A stretch of DNA of 64,000 bases from contig NZ_JAFBIV010000005.1 of assembly GCF_021531915.1 (NCBI RefSeq), forward strand, positions 1 to 64,000, read 5' to 3'. This document shows positions 53,472-60,150 of the stretch, piece after piece. Made by a program: the position numbers and the translations under genes. How positions within the stretch are numbered: the stretch's first letter is position 1; every line of letters begins with the position of its first letter. A model generated the notes under the pieces. It searched no databases. It was not told the DNA's origin and was given only the letters and a program-made list of their open reading frames with translations. This stretch comes from Oscillibacter valericigenes (lineage in GTDB: Bacteria; Bacillota; Clostridia; Oscillospirales; Oscillospiraceae).

Positions 53472-54858
53472 TCACCGCAGTTTTCGGCAGGTGTGGATAA
53501 TGGCAATTGCAGAGATCACGAAGGTCAGGGCATCAGATACCGGCACGGACCACAGCACGCCGTCCAGCCCCAGGAACAGCGGCAGCAGCAGGGCAAAGCC
53601 CACGCCGAACACCACCTCCCGGACCATGGACAGCATCGTGGACAGCAAAGCCTCTCCCAGGGATTGAAGGTAGATGAAGGTGGCCTTGTTGATGCAGGCC
53701 AGGGGCAGCAGGCAGAGATAGACCCGGAAAGCCTTGACAGCGAACTCCGTGTAGTAATGGCTTTCGTTGGCCGCGCCGAAAATCTGAATCAGCTGACCCG
53801 GGAGGAACTCCGCAATCAGTAATGTCACGATACCCACGACAGTCTCCGCCGTCAGCAAACAGATGAACAACTGACGAGCCCGGTCCTTCCGTCCGGCGCC
53901 GATGTTGTAGCCCACGATGGGGATGCAGCCAGCCGCCATGCCGATCACGACGGAAATCACGATCTGGAAGAACTTCATCACGATGCTCACCACCGCCATG
54001 GGGATCTGTGCATGCTGTTCCTGACCGAAAATCTCGTCCATAGCGCCGTACTTCCGGATCATGTTGTTGATGGCCGCCATGGCCGCCACCAGGGAGATCT
54101 GGGCCAGGAAGCTGCACACACCCAGGGGAATGAAATGGCGGATCACGCCCCAGCAGAGGCGGAAACTACTCTTTTCCAGACGGACGGGTTTATCTTCAGC
54201 TTTCGCTGGGGGATGATGGTGCGGCGGTTGCCACCGTGCTGGCCAGATCCTGACAGCGGCGCTGGCGGTGTGGTATCTCTGCCACATGAAACACCGGGTC
54301 CAGAACGATGTTGGCAGCAGCACCGGCAAGAGTGGAAGCCATGGCGAATCGAGGACTGCCGTCAGAACGGATGATGGGATTCATGGCCTGGCCAAACATG
54401 TAGAACGGAATGCCCAGCGTAATCCAGAAGAAATACTCCTTGGCCTGGGCGAACGTCTCCGCGTTGACCCGGCCGCCGAAGGCAGTGAGGATGGGTTCCC
54501 GAAAAATCAGATACATGACGGTCAGAAGCAGGCTGCCGGCCACACACAGCACCACGGAGTTTCCGATGCTCCGGTGAGCATTTTCCTGATTGCGGGAGCC
54601 CAGGCAGATGCTGACATAGGCACAGCAGCCGTCGCCGATCATCACAGCCACAGCCAGGGCCACCACCGTCAGAGGGAACACAACGCCGTTGGCAGCATTA
54701 CCATAGGAGCCCAGATAGTCCGCGTTGGCAATAAAGATCTGGTCCACGATGTTGTAAAGGGCCGCCACCAGCAGGGATATGACACAGGGAACCGCGTATT
54801 TCCGCATCAGGGTCCCCGGCTTTTCTTCCACCAGAAATGCATTCTTCAATTCGCTCAT
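53472..54858 (-). pseudogene. MATE family multidrug exporter, disrupted by an internal inversion
   Basis: The N-terminal half (54858 down to 54292) reads as a normal MATE protein through NIVLDPVF; the C-terminal half (from PVRLEKSSFRLCWGV, 54188 down) is also normal, to THTCRKLR. Between them 103 bp are inverted. Turned back, the segment reads IFSFRWGMM, then GAAVATVL, then QILTAALAVWYLCHMK, exactly the expected sequence, but two G-runs are each one base short, so frames shift twice. With the inversion undone and two Gs restored the protein would be 462 aa, the family norm. In the present state the exporter should not be made. The start follows AGGAGG. Confidence 0.85.
54189..54291. other. 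103-bp inverted segment inside the MATE gene
   Basis: The segment begins TTTATCTTC and ends CACATGAAA on the plus strand. Its plus-strand reading, not the minus, matches MATE sequence. Edges share GTTT/AAAC, too short for classic phase-variation repeats. The two missing bases lie near 54219-54220 (TGATGGTGCG) and 54241-54242 (GCTGGCCAG). Confidence 0.8.
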
Positions 54859-54878
54859 GTGTTACCTCCTGAACACGC

Positions 54879-54940
54879 AAAAAAAATACAGCGTGAGGCC
54901 GCAACCGGATTTACGCAGTTACGCCACACGCTGTATTTTT
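54879..54940 (-). promoter_or_regulatory. 5' hairpin with T run before the MATE gene (attenuator)
   Basis: On the minus strand AAATACAGCGTG pairs with CACGCTGTATTT; an inner GGC/GCC and GTAACTG/CGGTTGC continue the stem to over 20 pairs. Eight T follow, then AGGAGG and the ATG. The MATE promoter would start the transcript at the hairpin's first bases, so nearly all transcripts should stop unless the hairpin is prevented. No known riboswitch class recognised. Confidence 0.55.
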
Positions 54941-54941
54941 G

Positions 54942-54970
54942 ATTATATGTGGTTTTCGCAGCAGGCGCAA
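54942..54970 (-). promoter_or_regulatory. Promoter of the MATE gene
   Basis: Minus strand: -35 TTGCGC (54965-54970), 17-base spacer, -10 TATAAT (54942-54947). Confidence 0.68.
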
Positions 54971-54985
54971 AGGTGGTTTTTCACA

Positions 54986-55024
54986 AATTTTCTTCTGAGA
55001 AAATTGACCTTTTCCCGGGAAAAG
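54986..55024. promoter_or_regulatory. Two palindromes between divergent MATE and thioesterase genes
   Basis: AATTTTCT-TCTG-AGAAAATT (54986-55005) and the perfect 16-bp CTTTTCCCGGGAAAAG (55009-55024). The second fills the spacer of the thioesterase promoter, a classic repressor position. Confidence 0.5.
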
Positions 55025-55032
55025 CGTACAAT
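55004..55032 (+). promoter_or_regulatory. Promoter of the thioesterase gene
   Basis: -35 TTGACC (55004-55009), 17-base spacer, -10 TACAAT (55027-55032), 29 bases before the ATG. Confidence 0.75.
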
Positions 55033-55061
55033 CATACCATCTGATTCAGGAGTGCTGTTTT

Positions 55062-55472
55062 ATGGACTATCAAAAAATCAAGGACTTTCGCAATACTCAT
55101 AATCCCTATTCCCAGCGGCTAGGCATTTTCGTGGAGGAAATCGGCCCCGGCTATGCCCGGGTCACCAAAACCGTGGGACCAGAGGACGTGAACCCCCTGG
55201 GTGTCCCCCACGGTGGTGTGTATTTTTCCATGGCAGACACCGCCGGCGGCTCGGCCATGGCTTCTCATGGCCGCATGGCTGTCACCGTGAACTGCAATTA
55301 CAACTTCATGCGCAGTGCCAAGGTGGGCGATACCCTGACCGCTGAAGCCCGTGAAGTCAAAGCCGGAAGAACCCTCTGCGTCTATGACGTGCGGATCACC
55401 GACCAGGACGGAATGCTGCTGGGCACCGGAACCTTCACGTTCTATCAGTTGGAACAGGAGATCGATTTTTGA
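55062..55472 (+). CDS. PaaI-family hotdog-fold thioesterase
   Basis: 136 aa, single hotdog domain. NPLGVPHGGVYFSMADTAGG is the family active-site region (HGG with following acidic residue), and NYNFMRSAKVGDTLTAEAREV follows as in PaaI. It hydrolyses acyl- or aryl-CoA thioesters; the natural substrate is not predictable. A good ribosome site (AGGAGTG) precedes the ATG. Confidence 0.9.
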   Translation: MDYQKIKDFRNTHNPYSQRLGIFVEEIGPGYARVTKTVGPEDVNPLGVPHGGVYFSMADTAGGSAMASHGRMAVTVNCNYNFMRSAKVGDTLTAEAREVKAGRTLCVYDVRITDQDGMLLGTGTFTFYQLEQEIDF

Positions 55473-55492
55473 ATGGAATACAATTACCCATA

Positions 55493-55529
55493 AAAAAGCT
55501 GACGTCAATTTTTGGCGTCAGCTTTTTTT
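55493..55529. terminator. Bidirectional terminator, thioesterase and glnS
   Basis: AAAAAGCTGACG and CGTCAGCTTTTT pair (12 bp) with T/A runs on both sides, between converging genes. Confidence 0.9.
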
Positions 55530-55531
55530 GC

Positions 55532-57262
55532 TTATTTTTTGAAGCTGTCCTTCAACGACACGCTGCGGTTGAACACCATGTGTTCGGGGCTGGAGTCCTT
55601 GCTGTCCAGGCAGAAATAACCCAAACGCATGAACTGGAAGGACGGGGCGGTCTTTCCCTTCTTCTCCGTCTGTTCATAGACCTCAGCTGCAGCCTTCAGG
55701 CCAGCCTCCACCTTGCAGCCCTGGAGGACCTCCAGGGAATCGGGATTCAGGCACTCCAGGAAGTCTTTGTCGGCGCCGTCGGGAGACTCGTCGGAGAACA
55801 GGTTGTCGTAGAGCCGGACCTCGGCGTCCACGGCGGTGGCGGCATCCACCCAGTGGATGGTGGCACCCTTCACCTTCCGGCCGTCGGCGGGGTCGCCGCC
55901 CCGGCTCTCGGGATCGTACTCACACAGGACCTCGGTGATGTTGCCGTTCTCATCCCTCACGCAGCCGGTGCAGGTGATAAGGTATGCACCCTTCAGACGG
56001 CACTCGGGCCCGCCGGGGAACAGACGCTTATATTTGGGCACCGGGGTCTCCAGGAAGTCGTCGGCCTCGATATAGAGATTCCGGGAGAAGCTGACCTCCC
56101 GGGTACCGGCGGCGGGGTCCAGAGGATTGTTTTCCACGGTGACGGTCTCGGTTTTGTCCGCGGGATAGTTGGTAATGGTCAGCTTGATGGGCCGCAGAAC
56201 GCCCATGACACGCTCAGCCGTCTCGTTCAGGTCCTCCCGCAGGCAGTGCTCCAGGAAACCGTACTCTACCACATTTGCGCTCTTTGCCACGCCGATACGC
56301 TCGCAGAAATTGCGGATGGACTTGGGAGTGTAGCCCCGGCGGCGCAGGCCGCAGAGGGTAGGCATCCGGGGATCGTCCCAGCCGGAGACCTTGCCGCCCT
56401 CCACCAGAGCCCGGAGCTTCCGCTTACTCATAACCGTGTGGTCAATGCCCAGTCGGGCAAATTCGATCTGCCGGGGCTTTGCGGGCAGGTCGCAGTTGTC
56501 CACCACCCAGTTGTACAAAGGACGGTGGGCCTCAAACTCCAGAGAGCACAGGCTGTGGGTGATACCCTCCAGCGCATCCTGAATGGGATGGGCGAAATCG
56601 TACATGGGATAGATACACCACTTGTCGCCCTGGCGGTGATGGTGCATATGGTTGATGCGGTACAGCACGGGGTCCCGCATATTAAAGTTACCGCTGGCCA
56701 GGTCGATCTTGGCCCGCAGAGTCATGGCGCCGTTGGGGAACTCTCCCGCCCGCATCCGGGCGAACAGGTCCAGACTCTCCTCAATGGGACGGTCCCGGTA
56801 AGGGCTCTTGGCGGGCACACCGATGCTTCCCCGGTACTCCTTGAACTCCTCGGGGCTCAGCTCGCAGACATAGGCCAGTCCCTTTTTGATGAGGCCAACC
56901 GCCTGACGGTAGTCTTCCTCAAAGTAATCAGAGCCGTAGAAGAAACGGTCACCCCAATCGAAGCCAAGCCAGTGGATATCCTCCTGGATAGCGTCCACGA
57001 ACTCGGTGTCCTCCTTGGTGGGGTTCGTATCGTCCATTCGCAGATTGCAGAGGCCGCCGTACTTCTCAGCCGTGCCAAAGTCAATGGTCAGGGCCTTGCA
57101 GTGGCCGATGTGCAGGTAGCCGTTGGGCTCCGGGGGAAACCGGGTATGAACAGTCATGCCCTCGAACTGTCCGCCGGAGGCGATATCCTCTTCAATAAAA
57201 GCATGGATGAAGTTCCGGCTCTCAGCCGCTCCCTCCTGCGTATTTTTGATCTCTTCTGCCAT
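55532..57262 (-). CDS. glnS: Glutaminyl-tRNA synthetase
   Basis: 576 aa. It charges tRNA-Gln directly. Class I motifs are intact: PPEPNGYLHIGHCKA (HIGH) and VMSKRKL (KMSKS form). The C-terminal anticodon-binding beta barrels (LKLTITNYPADK-type start at about 335) are present. Many Firmicutes lack GlnS and use amidation of Glu-tRNA-Gln, so a full-length enzyme is worth noting. The start MAEEIKNTQ follows GGGAGG. Confidence 0.95.
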   Translation of the reverse strand: MAEEIKNTQEGAAESRNFIHAFIEEDIASGGQFEGMTVHTRFPPEPNGYLHIGHCKALTIDFGTAEKYGGLCNLRMDDTNPTKEDTEFVDAIQEDIHWLGFDWGDRFFYGSDYFEEDYRQAVGLIKKGLAYVCELSPEEFKEYRGSIGVPAKSPYRDRPIEESLDLFARMRAGEFPNGAMTLRAKIDLASGNFNMRDPVLYRINHMHHHRQGDKWCIYPMYDFAHPIQDALEGITHSLCSLEFEAHRPLYNWVVDNCDLPAKPRQIEFARLGIDHTVMSKRKLRALVEGGKVSGWDDPRMPTLCGLRRRGYTPKSIRNFCERIGVAKSANVVEYGFLEHCLREDLNETAERVMGVLRPIKLTITNYPADKTETVTVENNPLDPAAGTREVSFSRNLYIEADDFLETPVPKYKRLFPGGPECRLKGAYLITCTGCVRDENGNITEVLCEYDPESRGGDPADGRKVKGATIHWVDAATAVDAEVRLYDNLFSDESPDGADKDFLECLNPDSLEVLQGCKVEAGLKAAAEVYEQTEKKGKTAPSFQFMRLGYFCLDSKDSSPEHMVFNRSVSLKDSFKK

Positions 57263-57304
57263 TGGCTTTGTCCTCCCAATGCGTATTATTTCACGTGGAG
57301 TTAT

Positions 57305-57333
57305 ATTATACAGAATCCGATCAAAAATTGCAA
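57305..57333 (-). promoter_or_regulatory. Strong promoter of glnS
   Basis: Minus strand: -35 TTGCAA (57328-57333), 17-base spacer, -10 TATAAT (57305-57310). Confidence 0.88.
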
Positions 57334-57417
57334 GCAGAATCAATCCCTGTCCAAAAGCTGTCCAAAAGCCAAACCTTTTGATTTCCGGAAAATTTTCACA
57401 GTTTTTCCCGAAAAGTA

Positions 57418-57446
57418 TTGCAAATTTTCTCCGAAAACACTATAAT
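57418..57446 (+). promoter_or_regulatory. Strong promoter of ptb
   Basis: -35 TTGCAA (57418-57423), 17-base spacer, -10 TATAAT (57441-57446), 70 bases before the ATG. Confidence 0.88.
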
Positions 57447-57516
57447 TATATACCGCATGAGTTAGGTATATAAGCATACTGACAATACAGAAAGGATAGA
57501 AAGGAAGAAAAAGAAT

Positions 57517-58452
57517 ATGGAACTGAAAAATTTTGATAACATTCTGAGCCTGATGCCCAAGCTGGACCAGCCCAAGCGTGTGGTTCTGGCCGGTTCCGAC
57601 GGCGAGAACATGCTCAAGGGCCTGTTCAAGGCACAGGAGGCAGGCTTTGTGCAGCCGGTGCTGGTGGGCGACCGGGCCCGCACCATGGTCATGCTGGAAA
57701 AGCTGGGCCTGGAGAAAGAGCCCTACACCATGGTGGAGACCCATCCCGGCCACGATGTGGCACAGGCTGCTATCGACGTCATCCGTTCGGGCGATGGCGA
57801 TATTCTGATGCGCGGCAACATGAGCACCCGCCGTTTCCTGATGGATCTGATGTCCAAGGAAAACGGCCTGCGGACGGACCGTCTGATGACCCACGTTTCC
57901 CTGGTGTCCCTGCCGGAGTATCCCAAGCTGCTGGCCCTGTCCGATATGACCGTCATCATCAAGCCGGACCTGAACCAGAAGAAGGAGATCATCCGCAACA
58001 CCGCCGACGCCCTGAAGGCCTTCGGCTATGAGAATCCCAAGCTGGCCCTGCTGTCCCTGGTGGAGAAGGTGACCTTCCACATGCAGGACACCGTGGAGGC
58101 ACAGGCTCTGGTGGCCGAGCAGGCCCGCAAGCCCTTTGCCGACTGCGAGCTTTGGGGCCCCATCGCTTACGACCTGATCCTCAGCAAGGAGGCTGCCCGC
58201 CTGAAGAACTATGACTGCCCCTATTCCGGCGGCGGGTTCGACGGCATCATCGCCCCCGACCTGTCCACCGCCAACACCCTGGTGAAGAGCTGGCTGATCC
58301 ATGCCCGCGCCACCACCTGCGGCGCTGTGGTGGGCGCCAAGATCCCCGTGGCTCTGACTTCCCGCTCTGCCGCCGAGGAGGAGACCTACCTGTCCCTGGT
58401 GTTCTGCACCATTCTGGACGCCTGGCGCAAGAAGCAGAAGGAAGGCAAATAA
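57517..58452 (+). CDS. ptb: Phosphate butyryltransferase-like enzyme
   Basis: 311 aa, phosphate acetyl/butyryltransferase family. KRVVLAGSDGENMLKGLFKAQEAGF, ILMRGNMSTRRFLMDLM and FDGIIAPDLSTANTLVKSW (family: ...DNIxSGNxLxK) are recognisable. The reaction would be acyl-CoA plus phosphate to acyl-phosphate. A butyrate kinase gene normally follows; here a terminator does, so the partner must be elsewhere or the enzyme acts on another acyl group. Codon use is strongly biased to frequent C-ending codons, suggesting high expression. Confidence 0.87.
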   Translation: MELKNFDNILSLMPKLDQPKRVVLAGSDGENMLKGLFKAQEAGFVQPVLVGDRARTMVMLEKLGLEKEPYTMVETHPGHDVAQAAIDVIRSGDGDILMRGNMSTRRFLMDLMSKENGLRTDRLMTHVSLVSLPEYPKLLALSDMTVIIKPDLNQKKEIIRNTADALKAFGYENPKLALLSLVEKVTFHMQDTVEAQALVAEQARKPFADCELWGPIAYDLILSKEAARLKNYDCPYSGGGFDGIIAPDLSTANTLVKSWLIHARATTCGAVVGAKIPVALTSRSAAEEETYLSLVFCTILDAWRKKQKEGK

Positions 58453-58468
58453 GTTCCTACATACCAGA

Positions 58469-58499
58469 AGAGACCGCCGTGAAGGCGGTCTCTCTTTTT
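58469..58499 (+). terminator. Intrinsic terminator of ptb
   Basis: AGAGACCGCC and GGCGGTCTCT pair (10 bp), followed by CTTTTT. Confidence 0.88.
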
Positions 58500-59094
58500 A
58501 TGTTTCTTCCTGCATGGCCTGCTCCAGGGCCTCCCGGTCATACAGCAGGTTCAGGGCCTCCAGCATTCCGTTGGCGGTCAGATGCTCCGGCAAGTCCAGC
58601 TTTTTCAGCAGCGCCTGCCGCTTGGCGGCGCTGTCCGGACCGCCGGTGAGGCCCAAAGCGAACAGGTCCGCCTTGGTGATGGGCTCCTTCGCCGGGACGC
58701 ACTCCTCTTCCCCGTCCAGAAAGGTGGCTCCGGCCCGTTCCAGCGCCGCCAGCAGCACCTCGGGCTTCATGCCCTCCACGCCCAGCTTGCCCTCTTTTCC
58801 GGCATGGCGCTTCCGGCGCTCCTTGCCGTGGATATCCGGGATATAAGCCTGCTTGACCCGGTCCTTGGGCAGGGCGCCCTTGAGGTAGTTGCGGATGACA
58901 AAGCCGGCGCCGTCGCTGTCCGTCAGGACGATCAGTCCCCGCTCCTCCGCAAGTCTGCGGAGAAAGGCCAGCTTTTCTTTATCATTGAACACAGAAAAGC
59001 CTCCCAGGGTGACCACGGTGGCATCCACCACCTGAGAGATGGTATGTTTATCGTAGCGGCCCTCCACCACGATGACCTCTTTGATCTTCCTCAT
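58498..59094 (-). CDS. rnmV: Ribonuclease M5
   Basis: 198 aa. It matures 5S rRNA. An N-terminal Toprim domain (KEVIVVEGRYDKHTI with catalytic Glu; VLTDSDGAG Asp pair) and PDIHGKERRKRHAGKEGKLGVEG are diagnostic. It overlaps holA by four bases. Confidence 0.93.
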   Translation of the reverse strand: MRKIKEVIVVEGRYDKHTISQVVDATVVTLGGFSVFNDKEKLAFLRRLAEERGLIVLTDSDGAGFVIRNYLKGALPKDRVKQAYIPDIHGKERRKRHAGKEGKLGVEGMKPEVLLAALERAGATFLDGEEECVPAKEPITKADLFALGLTGGPDSAAKRQALLKKLDLPEHLTANGMLEALNLLYDREALEQAMQEET

Positions 59095-60140
59095 TTCCGC
59101 CTTGCCCCCAGCCGCACCAGCAGCAGCTTCAATTCCCCCGCCGCGTCGATGCTTTTCTCACTCTTCATGCGGCGGTCCAGAGTCTGGCACATCTTCACCG
59201 CGTCGGCGCACCAGTCTGCCGTGGTCCGTTTGGCCGCCGTCAGCAGCAGCTTTGCCGGGTAGTCGCTCTTCATCTCCCACAGCTCCATGAGCCAGTACTT
59301 GTCCTTGCCGCTGTCGATGGCCATGCGGGCGGTGTAGATGCGGCGTAGCTGACTGCCCAGAGCCGCCAGGATCATAATGGGCTCCGTCTGCATTTTCAGC
59401 AGGTCCCCTAGAATGGAGGCCGCCTGGTCGTAATTCCCCTGCAGCACCGCGTCGCTGAGCTTGAACACCTCGGCAGACAGCACCGGGTCCGCCACGGCGT
59501 CGATGTCCTGCTGGGTGATGGCCTTGCCCTTGGCGTAGGCGCCAATCTTCTGGATCTCCGGCACCAGCCCCGTCATCAGGCCGCCGCAGGTGAAGATCAA
59601 ATACTCCGCCGTCTGGCGGTCGATCTCCTTCCCCAGCGCCTTGAAGCGGCGGGCGATCCAGGCCACCAGGTCGCTGCTGTCGGCAGCCCGGAACTCCACA
59701 TCCTCCACATGGTCGCTGAGGGCCTTGTACAGCTTCTTCATGGTCTTGTTGGGCTTGTAGGCCACGGTATCGTAGACGAAGACCACACAGCAGTAAGGCG
59801 GGATATCCTCCAGGAAAGCGATCATTTTCTCCCGCTGCTCCTCATTCAGCTTGAAGAGGTCGAAGTCCGTCACCACGATGAGGGTCCGCTCCGCCATCAT
59901 GGGCATGGCCTCTGCCATCTCACTGAGGCTCTGGACCGTCAGGTCCTTCCCCTCCAGCTTGTGGTAGTTGAACTCCTCGAAGCCACCGGGCACCAGCTGC
60001 TTCCGCAGCTCCCCCAGGTAATACTCCCGCAGGTAGCTCTCCTCTCCGTAGAAAATATAGGCACAGCCCGGAGTTCCGGCCTTCAAATCGTCCTTCAGCT
60101 TCTGAAAGGCTTCGTTTTTTGTTTTCTTCGCGTTCGCCAT
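59091..60140 (-). CDS. holA: DNA polymerase III delta subunit
   Basis: 349 aa. Clamp-loader wrench that opens the sliding clamp. YIFYGEESYLREYYLGELRK and the clamp-binding region MAEAMPMMAERTLIVVTDFD followed by AAA-like and C-terminal collar domains fit HolA. It lies between rnmV and comEC, the usual order comEC-holA. Confidence 0.92.
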   Translation of the reverse strand: MANAKKTKNEAFQKLKDDLKAGTPGCAYIFYGEESYLREYYLGELRKQLVPGGFEEFNYHKLEGKDLTVQSLSEMAEAMPMMAERTLIVVTDFDLFKLNEEQREKMIAFLEDIPPYCCVVFVYDTVAYKPNKTMKKLYKALSDHVEDVEFRAADSSDLVAWIARRFKALGKEIDRQTAEYLIFTCGGLMTGLVPEIQKIGAYAKGKAITQQDIDAVADPVLSAEVFKLSDAVLQGNYDQAASILGDLLKMQTEPIMILAALGSQLRRIYTARMAIDSGKDKYWLMELWEMKSDYPAKLLLTAAKRTTADWCADAVKMCQTLDRRMKSEKSIDAAGELKLLLVRLGARRK

Positions 60141-60150
60141 GTTGGTCTCC

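Noticed and set aside
54189-54291. Classic phase-variable invertible element
   Set aside because: The edges share only about four bases of inverted repeat, and no recombinase gene is adjacent. Kept only as one of several explanations for the inversion.
54879-54940. Known riboswitch (guanidine, preQ1, yybP-type) before the MATE gene
   Set aside because: The element is one extended hairpin; I could not find the conserved loops or junctions of these classes.
55469-57445. 658-codon open frame on the plus strand
   Set aside because: It is exactly antisense to glnS, its translation has no recognisable domain, and the minus strand has the ribosome site, promoter and class I synthetase motifs. Long antisense frames are common in GC-rich DNA.
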